A stretch of 64,000 nucleotides of DNA from JAKIWV01 sp963773945 (GCA_963773945.1 CAVZDD010000004.1:186001-250000), one strand, 5' to 3'; positions 7,407-16,478 are shown, counted from the first letter of the stretch. Program-made: numbers and translations. The notes: generated from the sequence alone by a model not told the origin.

Positions 7407-8840
7407 CTACGCCGCCGGTTCAGCCTTCCGGTACTTCGCGATGAACTCGGGCTTGATCCGCTTGAGTTCGCTGTCGGGGAACTCCGAGAGGATCTTCCAG
7501 CCGAGGTCGAGCGTCTCGTCGATCGTGCGGTCCTCGTCGGGTCGTTGGTTCACGAACTCCTGCTCAAACCGCTCGGCGAACTTGAGGTAGAGTCGGTCCG
7601 TCGTGGAGAGGGATTCCTCCCCAACGATCGCCGACAGGGCCCGCTGGTCCCGGCCGATAGCGTAGGAGGCGAACAGCTGGTCCGACAGGCCACGATGGTC
7701 CTCGCGCGTCTGGCCGGGTCCGATCCCCTGATTCATCAGACGCGAGAGCGACAGCGCGACATCGATGGGAGGATAGACGCCCCGCCGCTGGAGGTCGCGT
7801 GTCGCGACCGTTTGACCTTCGGTGATGTACCCGGTCAGGTCCGCGATCGGGTGGGTGATGTCGTCCGCCGGCATCGTCAGGATCGGCAGCTGCGTGATCG
7901 AGCCCTTGCGGCCGTGGATCTTCCCGGCCCGCTCGTAGATCGTCGCGAGGTCGGTGTACATGTACCCCGGGTATCCCCGGCGGCCGGGCACTTCGTCTCG
8001 GGCCGCGGCGACCTCTCGGAGCGCCTCGCAATAGTTGGTCATGTCCGAGAGGACGACCAGGATGTGGAGGTCCTTCTCGAAGGCGAGGTACTCGGCGGTC
8101 GTGAGCGCCATACGCGGCGTGACGATGCGCTCCATCGACGGGTCGCTCGACAGATTGAGGAACACGACGGCCCGTTCGAGCGCGCCCGTGCTCTCGAACT
8201 CGCGCAAGAAGAAGTTCGCTTCCTCGCTGGTGATCCCCATCGCGCAGAAGACGACGGCAAACCCTTCCGACGAATCCCGGAGCTTCGACTGCCGGACGAT
8301 CTGCGCCGCCAGCTGGTTGTGCGGGAGTCCCGCCGCCGAAAAGATCGGAAGCTTCTGTCCCCGGACCAGCGTGTTCATCCCATCAATGGCAGAGATCCCG
8401 GTCTGAATGAATTCGGCCGGTTCCTCGCGCGAGTAGGGGTTGATCGCGTTCCCGACGATCTCGAGCGGGTTCTTGGAAACGATGCGCGGGCCCCCGTCCC
8501 GGGGTTGCCCGAGTCCGTCGAACACGCGGCCCAGCATCTCCTCCGAGACGGGCAATCGCGCCGTCTCGCCCAGGAATTTCACCGACGTGTCGCGGAGATT
8601 CATGCCCATCGTAGGGCCGAACGCTTGCACGATCGCGAGACCGCGACGGGCGTCCAAAACCTGACCCTGCTTCCGAGTGCTGTCCGGTAGCCCGATCTCC
8701 ACGAGCTCTCCGTAGGCGGCGTTGGCGACATCCTGGACGAACAGCAGAGGTCCGGCGATGCGGTCGATCGTGCGGTATTCGACCGGCACGCGCGCCGAGG
8801 CATCCGCCGGAGCGGCGGCCTTGGCCTTTGCTTGCGCCAT
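7407..8840 (-). CDS. atpB: A-type ATP synthase subunit B (non-catalytic nucleotide-binding)
   Basis: 477 aa. As expected for the non-catalytic subunit, the P-loop is replaced by SAAGLPHNQLAAQI. Other family signatures are IFCAMGITSEEANFF-like text around residue 190 (VVFCAMGITSEEANFF) and GRKGSITQLPILTMPADD. The N-terminal 20 residues are Ala-rich and may be an extension. The ATG directly abuts the atpA stop codon, so the two large subunits are translated from adjacent frames with no spacer. Confidence 0.95.
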   Translation of the reverse strand: MAQAKAKAAAPADASARVPVEYRTIDRIAGPLLFVQDVANAAYGELVEIGLPDSTRKQGQVLDARRGLAIVQAFGPTMGMNLRDTSVKFLGETARLPVSEEMLGRVFDGLGQPRDGGPRIVSKNPLEIVGNAINPYSREEPAEFIQTGISAIDGMNTLVRGQKLPIFSAAGLPHNQLAAQIVRQSKLRDSSEGFAVVFCAMGITSEEANFFLREFESTGALERAVVFLNLSSDPSMERIVTPRMALTTAEYLAFEKDLHILVVLSDMTNYCEALREVAAARDEVPGRRGYPGYMYTDLATIYERAGKIHGRKGSITQLPILTMPADDITHPIADLTGYITEGQTVATRDLQRRGVYPPIDVALSLSRLMNQGIGPGQTREDHRGLSDQLFASYAIGRDQRALSAIVGEESLSTTDRLYLKFAERFEQEFVNQRPDEDRTIDETLDLGWKILSEFPDSELKRIKPEFIAKYRKAEPAA

Positions 8841-11800
8841 TTAGCTCGCCCCCGCTGCGGCCACGCCCGCGGCCATTCCCGGAGCCGAGGCGGCCTGCAC
8901 CACGCCGGCCAAGGCGGCGGCGATGTCGAGCTCAAGCTGGTTGAATGTCGTGTCGAGGTCGGCCTCCTTCGTCCATTTCATGCGGGAGACCTGCGAACGG
9001 ATCGGAAGCTTTGCGATCTGGGCGAGGGTGGCGCCTTTCTGGACTGCGTCTTGTTCCTGCTCACCGAAGCGGAGGATCGTTCGGAGCATCCGGTACTGCT
9101 TTTTGATCGACGTGTAAGTGTCGATGTCATCGTACGCGCTCTGTTGGAGGAAATCCTCCCGGATCATCCGCGCAATATCGAGGATGACTTTCTCGCGTTC
9201 CGGTAACGCATCGACTCCGACCAGTTGGACGATCTCCTGAAGTTCGGATTCCTTCTGTAGGGTCTCGAGGGCCTTCTGTCGGAGCGCGCCCCAATCGGGC
9301 GCGATGTTGTTGCGGAACCACGGATCGAGTTCGCTGGCATAGAGCGAGTAACTCTGGAGCCAGTTGATTGATGGGAAGTGTCGCCGGTTGGCCAGGGAGG
9401 CATCCAGGGCCCAGAATACTCGCACAACACGGAGCGTGTTCTGAGAGACGGGTTCGGAAATGTCGCCCCCCGCCGGGGAGACGGCCCCGATCACGGAGAC
9501 CGATCCTTGACGTCCCTCGGGCGAAACGGTCGTGACCCGGCCGGAGCGCTCGTAGAACTCGGCGACGCGGCGGCCTAAGTAGGCCGGATAGCCCTCTTCC
9601 CCCGGCATCTCCTCGAGACGACCCGAGATCTCTCGCATCGCTTCGGCCCATCGGGACGTCGAATCTGCCATCAGGGCCACGTCGTACCCCATGTCCCGAT
9701 AGTACTCGGCGATCGTAATGCCCGTGTACACGCTCGCTTCCCGCGCCGCCACCGGCATGTTGGACGTGTTGGCGATGAGGATCGTTCGTTCCATCAACGG
9801 GCGCTTGGACTTGGGATCCACGAGCTTCGGGAAGGTGGCCAGCACCTCGGTCATCTCGTTGCCACGTTCGCCGCAACCGACGTAAACGACGACATCCGCA
9901 TCGGACCATTTCGCGAGTTGCTGCTGCGCGACCGTGTTGTGGAGGAGCATCGCCCCAACGCCCCCCACGAAGTTTCTTCCATACTCGGGGAGAGAGAGGT
10001 CGTACACATCGAACGGCCCATCGGTCTCTTCCTCGATCTCGACGATTTCGTCGCAGTAGAGACAGTCTAGGAGTTTGACAAGACGCCTCGCATCATGTTC
10101 TGGAAAGACCCCGGGTTCTTCCCGGTCATGAGTTCCCATGAAGCGGAGGAACGTCGCGGTGCCCATCCTCTCACCATTGCCAATGTAGTTCGAAATCTCG
10201 ATGCCCTGTGCCCGGAGGCCGGAGTACGTGTGCCATCCGTCGTAAATGCGTGAGATGACGGCGGGTGACAGCGGCACAACGTCCGTCGCGGTGTACGTGC
10301 TCCGCTGTGAGTCCACGTACAGCCCGATCTTCGTCACCTTGGGGTGGTCGGAGGCGAGGAGGTCCCGCATCCTCGAGAGATTGGCAACGCCACGAACGAA
10401 GACGCGGAAATAGTCGGTTCCATTAACGACCCGTCGGCCAAGTGCATAGGTGATTCCGAACCGGGAAAGAGCATAGGTCAGCTCGATTTGGAGATCCCGG
10501 CTTGCGGTGCAGAGCTCGATGTCGCCCCCGGAAATCCCTCCGTCACCAAGATAGTAGCCTCGGAGGAACGCTGCCAATGTCAGGTTGTTCGAGGCGAGCA
10601 CAAGGGGCGGGATGTGTTTGCCGGACGAGCCTCTACCGATCCCAAGGAGGTCGAGCAGGTCGACGAGAGACTTGCTCAGCACGAGTGCGTTGGGAGTCTT
10701 ACCCTTTCGAATCTCGAGCTTGCCCTCGATTCCGAAGAGCTCCTTCGTAAGCGAGAGGAACCGTTGTAGTAGGCGATCCTCGGAGTTGGTGAAGACGACC
10801 GTACCGCGTCCTCGAATGTAGCCTTCGGACACGAAGAGGCCCAAGAACTCGGCGAACGCGGGGGTCATGACGGGGGGGACCCGAATCGACTTCCCTCGCC
10901 GCTGGAGCTTCGGCAACACGAACTCAACCCGACGGTCCGTGGTGGGGGCCGGGAGTTGTCGGACCGATGCGATGTAATCCCCGCGCTGGAGTTCCTTGGC
11001 CTGGACTTCCCGGAGGATTCCGCTCGGACGAATCACGAACAGTTGATGGACCGGGGTGACACGGACGGTCCGACCGCTCCGCGTCTTGACGCGGATCAAC
11101 GAGTCACTCTTGCCCTTGAAGAGGGTCCGGGAGCGGCTCTTGACGAGCTTGTCTCCTACGAGTGAGTAGAGCTCGAGGTCCTTCTTGAGCTCGGTCCATT
11201 CGTCCGCGCCATCGACCGTGACCACGCCGAGGCGTTGGGCCTCCGCATGAAGCTCATCGATGCGCACCACCCGTCCATCGCCGAGCAGGACCGGAGTGTC
11301 CCCCGAAACGCACTTGCCGCTTCCAAAGGGCCCTGGGATGCAGGCGGCGCCTCCTTTCGCGATGGGGAAGAAGACGTCGATGACCCGCTGTCCGGTGATG
11401 AGGGGAATATCCGGTGGGAGCTTTTCCTGAACCGGCCGAGGGACCCGAACGATCCACTTCTGACTGAGGCCCAACGGCACCGTTCCCCCGCGCGTCTTGA
11501 CCTCACCAATCTGGTCCCGAATCGTGAACGTGCCGCTCGAGAGTCGGCTGAGCGTGCCGGTCACGCCGTTCGGAACGAGGACCTTGTGCGTGATGAGCGG
11601 TGTTTCAGGGACCGTGCCGAGGATCGTACCGGGTTGGACTTCCTGACCTACCTTGGCGGTCGCGGTGAACTCCCAACGCTTCTTCTCGTCGAGCGGAGCG
11701 GCGACCGCGCCGCGCGTGATGAAATCGCCGAGGTTCTGCTTGAGCACGTCCAAGGGCCGCTGGATTCCGTCGTAGATCGAGGTGAGAAGGCCCGGGCCGA

Positions 11801-12017
11801 GCTCGACCGCAAGCGCCTGGCCGGTGTTCTCCACTTTGTCGCCCGGCCGGATGCCCGTCGTGTCCTCGTAGGCCTGGATCGAGGCGGTATCGCCGACGAG
11901 CCGGATGATCTCCCCGATCAATCCGAGGTCACCGACGCGGACGACATCGAACATCCTCGCGCCCGCGAGACCTTCGGCGACGACGACCGGACCCGAGACT
12001 CGTGTGACTACTCCCAT
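8841..12017 (-). CDS. atpA: A-type ATP synthase subunit A, intein-containing precursor
   Basis: 1058 aa precursor. Residues 1-235 and 695-1058 are the catalytic A subunit (599 aa after splicing, the usual length). The P-loop reads GPFGSGK, then the intein begins, and the chain resumes with Thr695 (TVAQQQLAKWSD), restoring GSGKT. Downstream are the catalytic-site segments GERGNEMTEVL and ADSTSRWAEAMREISGRLEE. Insertion in the P-loop means no active ATPase until splicing is complete. The gene follows atpF by 18 nt and abuts atpB. The ATG at 12017 begins the conserved beta-barrel domain (VVTRVSGPVVVAEG). Confidence 0.95.
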   Translation of the reverse strand: MGVVTRVSGPVVVAEGLAGARMFDVVRVGDLGLIGEIIRLVGDTASIQAYEDTTGIRPGDKVENTGQALAVELGPGLLTSIYDGIQRPLDVLKQNLGDFITRGAVAAPLDEKKRWEFTATAKVGQEVQPGTILGTVPETPLITHKVLVPNGVTGTLSRLSSGTFTIRDQIGEVKTRGGTVPLGLSQKWIVRVPRPVQEKLPPDIPLITGQRVIDVFFPIAKGGAACIPGPFGSGKCVSGDTPVLLGDGRVVRIDELHAEAQRLGVVTVDGADEWTELKKDLELYSLVGDKLVKSRSRTLFKGKSDSLIRVKTRSGRTVRVTPVHQLFVIRPSGILREVQAKELQRGDYIASVRQLPAPTTDRRVEFVLPKLQRRGKSIRVPPVMTPAFAEFLGLFVSEGYIRGRGTVVFTNSEDRLLQRFLSLTKELFGIEGKLEIRKGKTPNALVLSKSLVDLLDLLGIGRGSSGKHIPPLVLASNNLTLAAFLRGYYLGDGGISGGDIELCTASRDLQIELTYALSRFGITYALGRRVVNGTDYFRVFVRGVANLSRMRDLLASDHPKVTKIGLYVDSQRSTYTATDVVPLSPAVISRIYDGWHTYSGLRAQGIEISNYIGNGERMGTATFLRFMGTHDREEPGVFPEHDARRLVKLLDCLYCDEIVEIEEETDGPFDVYDLSLPEYGRNFVGGVGAMLLHNTVAQQQLAKWSDADVVVYVGCGERGNEMTEVLATFPKLVDPKSKRPLMERTILIANTSNMPVAAREASVYTGITIAEYYRDMGYDVALMADSTSRWAEAMREISGRLEEMPGEEGYPAYLGRRVAEFYERSGRVTTVSPEGRQGSVSVIGAVSPAGGDISEPVSQNTLRVVRVFWALDASLANRRHFPSINWLQSYSLYASELDPWFRNNIAPDWGALRQKALETLQKESELQEIVQLVGVDALPEREKVILDIARMIREDFLQQSAYDDIDTYTSIKKQYRMLRTILRFGEQEQDAVQKGATLAQIAKLPIRSQVSRMKWTKEADLDTTFNQLELDIAAALAGVVQAASAPGMAAGVAAAGAS
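9936..11312 (-). other. VMA-type intein with LAGLIDADG (DOD) homing endonuclease
   Basis: 459 aa, residues 236-694 of the precursor. It begins with Cys236 (CVSGDTPVLLGDGRVV, block A), has the block B TxxH motif (VRVTPVHQLFVI), two dodecapeptide motifs (AEFLGLFVSEGYI and LRGYYLGDGGISGG), block F (DVYDLSLPEYGRNFVGG) and ends GAMLLHN, with Thr as the +1 residue. All residues for splicing are present. The second dodecapeptide keeps GDGG; the first has Ser-Glu where Asp is most common, but Glu is tolerated in many active enzymes. The site is the P-loop, also used by archaeal VMA inteins such as those of Thermoplasma and Pyrococcus. Its DNA looks less GC-rich than the extein, consistent with lateral homing. 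Confidence 0.93.
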
Positions 12018-12035
12018 GTGATTCTCCGAATGAAT

Positions 12036-12368
12036 TCAGACTTGGAGCGAGATGCCCAGCACGCGTTTCGCGAGTGCGGCCAGGCTTTCGACCTCGTACT
12101 CCCCGGTGGGGGAGGGAACGAAGACGACGAGGGGTTGGAGGGATCCTTCGGCGTGCACGCGCTGGTTCTCCGAGAGGCGCCGACGCACCCCCTCGCTCGC
12201 GACGACGAGGTTGATGTCGTCGCGGCTCATCAGTTTCTGGAACTCGGCCGACGCCGTTGCGGGTGTAACTTCGACTACATTCTGGAGTCCGATCAAGCGG
12301 AATCCAATGGCGAGCTCGCGCTCGCCAATCACCGCCGTTTGGCCGATACCCGCCCCTGTTTCGTCCAC
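12036..12368 (-). CDS. atpF: A-type ATP synthase subunit F (central stalk)
   Basis: 110 aa. Typical V/A-type F subunit: an N-terminal Rossmann-like core (TAVIGERELAIGFRLIGLQ) with the family's GFRLxG motif, then SRDDINLVVASEGVRRRL and LVVFVPSP. It heads the minus-strand block and lies 18 nt before atpA. ATG 12368 sits about 28 nt from a TATA-like box, so the operon mRNA is probably leaderless here. Confidence 0.9.
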   Translation of the reverse strand: MDETGAGIGQTAVIGERELAIGFRLIGLQNVVEVTPATASAEFQKLMSRDDINLVVASEGVRRRLSENQRVHAEGSLQPLVVFVPSPTGEYEVESLAALAKRVLGISLQV

Positions 12369-12391
12369 GGCGTCTCCGCCGGGGACCCACC

Positions 12392-12400
12392 CTATTTAAC
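12392..12400 (-). promoter_or_regulatory. TATA box for the atpF-A-B-D-x-H-I block
   Basis: The minus strand reads TTAAATAGG, centred about 28 nt before atpF ATG 12368. It is the only AT-rich element in the gap between the ferredoxin gene and atpF. Confidence 0.6.
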
Positions 12401-12462
12401 AACTGAGGGAGGACCAATTTCGCGTGTGGTAGAAACGCACGGCCCGGGGGGTTCCGGACGAC

Positions 12463-12741
12463 TCACTTGTAGGTCGAGTGGTGGAGGTTGCCCTCATCGT
12501 CGGTGATCGTGATGCATTCCCCTTCGCACTCGAAGAGGCAGGCCTCGCAGACGATGCACTCGGGTCCATTGACCACGAGGGACTTCTCGCCGCGGAACTG
12601 GAACTTCGCGCCGATGGCGGCGTCGTCGACGACGTCCGGGAACTGGTCCCGGGGCTTCATCTCGAACACATTCACGGGGCAGACGTCACGGCAGTGGGCG
12701 CATCCGGTGCACTTCCCGAGCTCTACGTCGACCTGAACCAT
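12463..12741 (-). CDS. 2[4Fe-4S] ferredoxin-like protein
   Basis: 92 aa. Two iron-sulfur motifs are visible: CTGCAHCRDVCP at residues 11-22 and CIVCEACLFECEGEC in the last third. The spacing C-x2-C-x2-C-x3-C is standard in both; the second lacks the usual Pro after the last cysteine and has extra Cys and Glu residues. A 30-residue insert between the clusters resembles the archaeal zinc-less long ferredoxins. It is transcribed away from the DUF72 gene and toward atpF, separated from it by about 95 nt with its own promoter region. Likely a soluble electron carrier; the redox partner is unknown. Confidence 0.8.
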   Translation of the reverse strand: MVQVDVELGKCTGCAHCRDVCPVNVFEMKPRDQFPDVVDDAAIGAKFQFRGEKSLVVNGPECIVCEACLFECEGECITITDDEGNLHHSTYK

Positions 12742-12852
12742 TTGGGGTCCCTCTCGCCTGCGCTACCCCACTCACCCGGGGCGGCCTATTTGGCGTTTGC
12801 CAATACGAGGAAGCGACACACCGAATGGGCGTGTTTCACCGCCTCTCTCGCC

Positions 12853-12859
12853 TTTATTT
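12853..12859 (+). promoter_or_regulatory. TATA-like box for the DUF72 gene
   Basis: TTTATTT in a GC-rich background, about 36 nt before the GTG start at 12892. Confidence 0.4.
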
Positions 12860-12891
12860 GTCCCTTCGCGGAGTGGGTCCCACGGCGAACG

Positions 12892-13665
12892 GTGGGAGCG
12901 ATCTACCTGGGCACGAGCGGATGGGACTATCCGGAATGGGTGGGACGATTCTACCCGAAGCGAGGCGCCAGCGATTGGCTCCGCTTTTACACCGGATTCT
13001 TTCCGATCGTAGAGGTCAACTCGACCTTCTACCGACTGCCGCCCATTTCAGTAGCCGAGTCGTGGGTCCGACGGACCCCGAAGGAATTCCGGTTCGCGCT
13101 CAAATTTCCACAGACGATTACGCACGACAAAAAGCTCGTGGCCGCGGAGCCCGAGGTCGAGCAGTTCGCCCGGTTCTTGAAACCCCTCCAAGAGGCCGGG
13201 AAGCTCGCCGCGGCGCTCGTGCAGCTTCCGCCCTCCCTTCCGTTCGAACCGGCCGCCGTGCGCCGGTTCTACGAGAACATTCCTGAAGGGATTCCGGTCG
13301 CCGTTGAGCCGCGCGAGCGGTCCTGGTTGCAACCGGAATCCAAGGCGCTGCTCAGGGAGTTCGGATTCGCCTACGTAATCGTCGACGAGCCGTTGTTGCC
13401 GATCGACCTCTCGGTCACTGCCTCCTTCAGCTACGTCCGATGGCACGGCCACGGCAAGGAGATCTGGTACGACTACACTTATCAGCCTGAGGAGCTCCGG
13501 GCCTGGATTCCCCGGCTCGCCCAGCTGCGCGAGCGGACGGAAGCGGTCTTTGGGTTTTTTAACAACCACTTCCGCGGCGACGCGGCAGTGAATGCGCGGT
13601 CCATCGCCGAACTCCTCGACTTGCCACCGCCTCCTTGGGCGGCGGCCGGCAAGTTGATCCCCTAA
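12892..13665 (+). CDS. DUF72 family protein
   Basis: 257 aa. The start IYLGTSGWDYPEW and the downstream FYTGFFPIVEVNSTFY are the hallmark of the DUF72 (YecE-type TIM-barrel) family; the C-terminal GFFNNHFRGDAAVNA is also diagnostic. Function is unestablished in the family. GTG 12892 is the only plausible start close to the conserved first strand; upstream codons in the same frame are not family-like. No operon partner: the gene is divergent from the ferredoxin gene and followed by about 290 nt of non-coding sequence. Confidence 0.88.
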   Translation: MGAIYLGTSGWDYPEWVGRFYPKRGASDWLRFYTGFFPIVEVNSTFYRLPPISVAESWVRRTPKEFRFALKFPQTITHDKKLVAAEPEVEQFARFLKPLQEAGKLAAALVQLPPSLPFEPAAVRRFYENIPEGIPVAVEPRERSWLQPESKALLREFGFAYVIVDEPLLPIDLSVTASFSYVRWHGHGKEIWYDYTYQPEELRAWIPRLAQLRERTEAVFGFFNNHFRGDAAVNARSIAELLDLPPPPWAAAGKLIP

Positions 13666-13956
13666 CCCGGATCCGTGGACCGCCTCGACCGGGAGGTCGC
13701 CGCCGCTCCTTGCACCGGTGGTAGGAGTACCTGGACGTACTCTGACCCAACGCTCGACTTGGGGGGCAAACCTCGGGCAGGGCGAAAGCTAACGTCTCGC
13801 GCACATCCGAAGTGAGTCGCGTTTATCGGGAGGGAGCGGGCCACTTCGCGTGTGCAGGAAGGCGGTTCCCCGGACGGTTCGTGGCGATCCGAGTTTCGGA
13901 ATCCGGGGTCGTCCTACCCAAACCCTATAGCGCCGCTTCCGGAAGGGGCCGCACCC
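13666..13956. other. non-coding gap of 291 nt before the ABC exporter
   Basis: No convincing gene was found on either strand. A short perfect inverted repeat (GAGTAC...GTACTC, around 13727-13743) and a longer GC-rich stretch follow the DUF72 stop and could be a terminator or structured RNA. I could not match it to SRP RNA, RNase P RNA or a tRNA by eye. Confidence 0.4.
13924..13930 (+). promoter_or_regulatory. TATA-like box for the ABC exporter operon
   Basis: CCTATAG centred 30 nt before ATG 13957; predicts a leaderless transcript and supports that start over the in-frame ATG at 13852. Confidence 0.5.
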
Positions 13957-14958
13957 ATGGCGACCCCGGACCGGATGACGCTCCCGTCCGCCTCGAGCAG
14001 TTCGGACGCGGTCGTCTACGCCGAGAATCTGCGGCATTCCTATGACCGGAAGAAATTCGCTCTCGACGGGGTGAGCTTTACCGTCCATCGCGGGGAAGTG
14101 TTCGGGCTCCTCGGGAAGAACGGGGCGGGAAAATCGACGCTCATCAAAGCGATGACCACGCTGATCCAGCCGACCTCGGGGACGCTTCGGGTCCTTGGCC
14201 TGGACCCGGCTCGCGACGGACAGAAGATCCGCGGCCGGATCGGAGTGGTCCAGCAAGGCGACTCGTTCGACTTCACCACCGTCCAAGGGAATTTCGACGT
14301 GTATGGGGTGCTCTGGGGGCTTCCCAAGGCCGAACGGATCCGTCGGCGGGAGCAGCTGATCAATCGGTTCGGGCTGGACGAGGTTCGGAAGCGACGGGCC
14401 TTTGATCTCTCGGGCGGACAGAAACGCCGGGTGCAGGTCGCGCGGGAGTTCATGCACGACATGGACGTTCTGTTCCTGGACGAACCGACCGTCGGACTCG
14501 ACGTGATCATGCGGCACACGTTGCTCGACTCGATCCGCGACGAGGCACGGCGAGGCCTGACGGTGGTCTTCACGACCCACAATCTCGAGGAGGCCGACTA
14601 CCTCTGCGACCGGGCGGCCGTCATCGACAAGGGCCGGATTCTCGTGATGGACTCGACCGAGAACCTGAAGCGCCTTTACCGTGGGAAGAAGACCGTCGAC
14701 CTCACCGTGGGGGGTGGCGACGTCGCGCGGTTCTACCAAGAACTAACCGTTCGCTGCGGTACCCGAGCCAAAATTACGGTGAACGGCCCCACCGCGGTGA
14801 TCCTCGCCGAGGATCCCAAGGAGGTTCTCTCGCTGGTCGTGGAGCTCTCCCAGAAGGTGGGTGTTCTGCTCGAATGGCTCAACGTACGGCAGAACACCCT
14901 CGAGGACGTGTTCCTGCAATCGGTCTCTCACGAAGGGGAGGCCGTTGCCGCTCCCTAA
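13957..14958 (+). CDS. ABC transporter ATP-binding protein (ABC-2 / DrrA type)
   Basis: 333 aa. Walker A GKNGAGKST at residues 53-61, signature LSGGQKRRVQVA, and Walker B VLFLDEPTVGLD are intact, followed by the switch histidine in TTHNLEEADY. The C-terminal extension of about 90 residues (after LVMDSTENLKRLYRG) is the usual accessory domain of DrrA-like exporters. It overlaps the downstream permease by 14 nt, so both are translated as a coupled pair. Substrates of this class are lipids, drugs or other amphiphiles; nothing here fixes it. Confidence 0.92.
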   Translation: MATPDRMTLPSASSSSDAVVYAENLRHSYDRKKFALDGVSFTVHRGEVFGLLGKNGAGKSTLIKAMTTLIQPTSGTLRVLGLDPARDGQKIRGRIGVVQQGDSFDFTTVQGNFDVYGVLWGLPKAERIRRREQLINRFGLDEVRKRRAFDLSGGQKRRVQVAREFMHDMDVLFLDEPTVGLDVIMRHTLLDSIRDEARRGLTVVFTTHNLEEADYLCDRAAVIDKGRILVMDSTENLKRLYRGKKTVDLTVGGGDVARFYQELTVRCGTRAKITVNGPTAVILAEDPKEVLSLVVELSQKVGVLLEWLNVRQNTLEDVFLQSVSHEGEAVAAP

Positions 14959-15706
14959 CCTACTCCGGCTGATCTACCGGAACATCCGGGTTAACACCGA
15001 CCCCGGGAGCCTGGTCATCCTCGTCGGGCTGCCCGGGATGTACCTCGTCTTCTTCGGATTCGGATTCGCCTCGCTCGCGGGCGGCGGCAGTACGGCCTAC
15101 CTCGCCTACCTGGCGCCGGGCATCATGTCGTTCCAGGTGATCCTGGCCGGTACCGTGGGGGGCAGCATGCTCTGGGCCGACCGGCGATGGGGGATGCTGG
15201 CCCAACTGCTCATGGCACCGTTCACCCGACTCCAGTATCTCCTCGGTATCATGCTCACGTCCATCCTGTTCGGGCTCGGTGGAGCCGCCGTCATGCTGGT
15301 GGTGGCGCTCGCCCTGCTGGGGAGCATCCCCACCGGTCTCGTCGCCCTGGGGGTCATGTTCGGAGCGATCACGCTCGGGTCGCTCTTCTTCGGCGCGCTG
15401 ATGCTGCTCCTCGGAGCGCTGGTGAAGTCGAACACAGCCTACAACAGCATCCAGATCCTCCTCCTGTTCGTCGTCAATTTCGCCAGCACTGTGTTCTATC
15501 CGCTCAGCAGCAGCCTTCCGCTGGTCCTGCGCGTCCTTTTCGAGGTGAATCCGCTGACTTACGTGGCCGACGCCGTGCGCGGCGCCTACTCCGGGACCCT
15601 GACGGCCATGGACGGGTACCAAATCCTCGTGCTCGCTGTGGAAACGGGGGTCATGCTGGTCCTCGCGACGCAGGCGTACCTGCGGTCGGACGTCTCGTAC
15701 GAGTGA
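14945..15706 (+). CDS. ABC-2 type transporter permease
   Basis: 253 aa with six hydrophobic segments in the ABC-2 arrangement and the family's C-terminal signature NPLTYVADAVRGAYSG. The start is TTG 14945, overlapping the end of the ATPase gene; there is no ATG or GTG near the beginning of the conserved region in this frame. It forms a two-gene exporter with the upstream ATPase. The pair ends 17 nt before the convergent VOC gene. Confidence 0.88.
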   Translation: MPLPNLLRLIYRNIRVNTDPGSLVILVGLPGMYLVFFGFGFASLAGGGSTAYLAYLAPGIMSFQVILAGTVGGSMLWADRRWGMLAQLLMAPFTRLQYLLGIMLTSILFGLGGAAVMLVVALALLGSIPTGLVALGVMFGAITLGSLFFGALMLLLGALVKSNTAYNSIQILLLFVVNFASTVFYPLSSSLPLVLRVLFEVNPLTYVADAVRGAYSGTLTAMDGYQILVLAVETGVMLVLATQAYLRSDVSYE

Positions 15707-15722
15707 TCCGGCGCCTCCGGCG

Positions 15723-16478
15723 CTAGGGGGTCCGTCGGGGACCCTTCACTTCGTAGACGCAGCCGTCCGGCGCGCGGAAGTGCGCCCACCCCACCGCGGC
15801 ACCGAGCTTCGTCTGGAGGAAGGGAACGCTCCGGGACCTCAGTCCCTCCACGGCCGTGTCGATATCCCTCACGCCGAACCCGGGCACCGGTCCCGTCGAA
15901 AAATGGGGGTGATCGAGCGGACTCCCGGGAAGGAACACCTCGACCCCGGCCCCATCGGGGAGGCCGTACTCGGTTAGCTCGGGCAGATCTTCGACCACTG
16001 CGAGTCCCATGACGTCACGGAAGAATGCTCGCGTGGGTTCGTACCGAGCGGCCCGGGTCCCGACCCACGCGAGGCGATTGATCCCGATCGGGGAACTCGG
16101 CGGGCCCAACGGATGCCGTCCCGGGTCCTCCACGACCTCGTAGACGTACCCGTCCGGAGCGCGGAAGTGCTGCCACCGGGCGGAACCGGCCGCTCCGCCG
16201 GTGGGACCGAGCAGTTCGAGGCCGTGCCGGGCGAGGTCGTGGCGAGCGGCCTCAACGTCCGCGACCAGGAATCCCACCGCCGGCCCGGTGGTGAAGTAGA
16301 GGTGGTCGGCATCGCTCGGTCCGAACACTTCGACGCAAGACGAGTCTGGAAGATCGAGTCGTACGAAATCGCTCTCGCGCACCCCGACGGGCAATCCCAG
16401 CGTCTGCTCGAAGAACGCGACCGTTTCCCGAAAATGGACCGTTCGGGTTCCGACCCAGTCGAGTCCGAGGATCTTCAT
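15723..16478 (-). CDS. two-domain VOC (glyoxalase-fold) protein
   Basis: 251 aa. Two copies of a beta-alpha-beta-beta-beta module are arranged in tandem: the first from ILGLDWVGTRTVHFRETVAF and the second from NRLAWVGTRAARYEPTRAFF, each ending with FRAPDGYVYEV or FRAPDGCVYEV. Such proteins are metal-dependent lyases, dioxygenases or resistance proteins; the substrate cannot be read from sequence. A second, single-domain VOC gene lies just upstream on the same strand, 43 nt away. Confidence 0.82.
   Translation of the reverse strand: MKILGLDWVGTRTVHFRETVAFFEQTLGLPVGVRESDFVRLDLPDSSCVEVFGPSDADHLYFTTGPAVGFLVADVEAARHDLARHGLELLGPTGGAAGSARWQHFRAPDGYVYEVVEDPGRHPLGPPSSPIGINRLAWVGTRAARYEPTRAFFRDVMGLAVVEDLPELTEYGLPDGAGVEVFLPGSPLDHPHFSTGPVPGFGVRDIDTAVEGLRSRSVPFLQTKLGAAVGWAHFRAPDGCVYEVKGPRRTP

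Noticed and set aside
12478..12891. Extended N-terminus of the DUF72 frame upstream of 12892
   Set aside because: The upstream part lies antisense to the ferredoxin gene and is not family-like.
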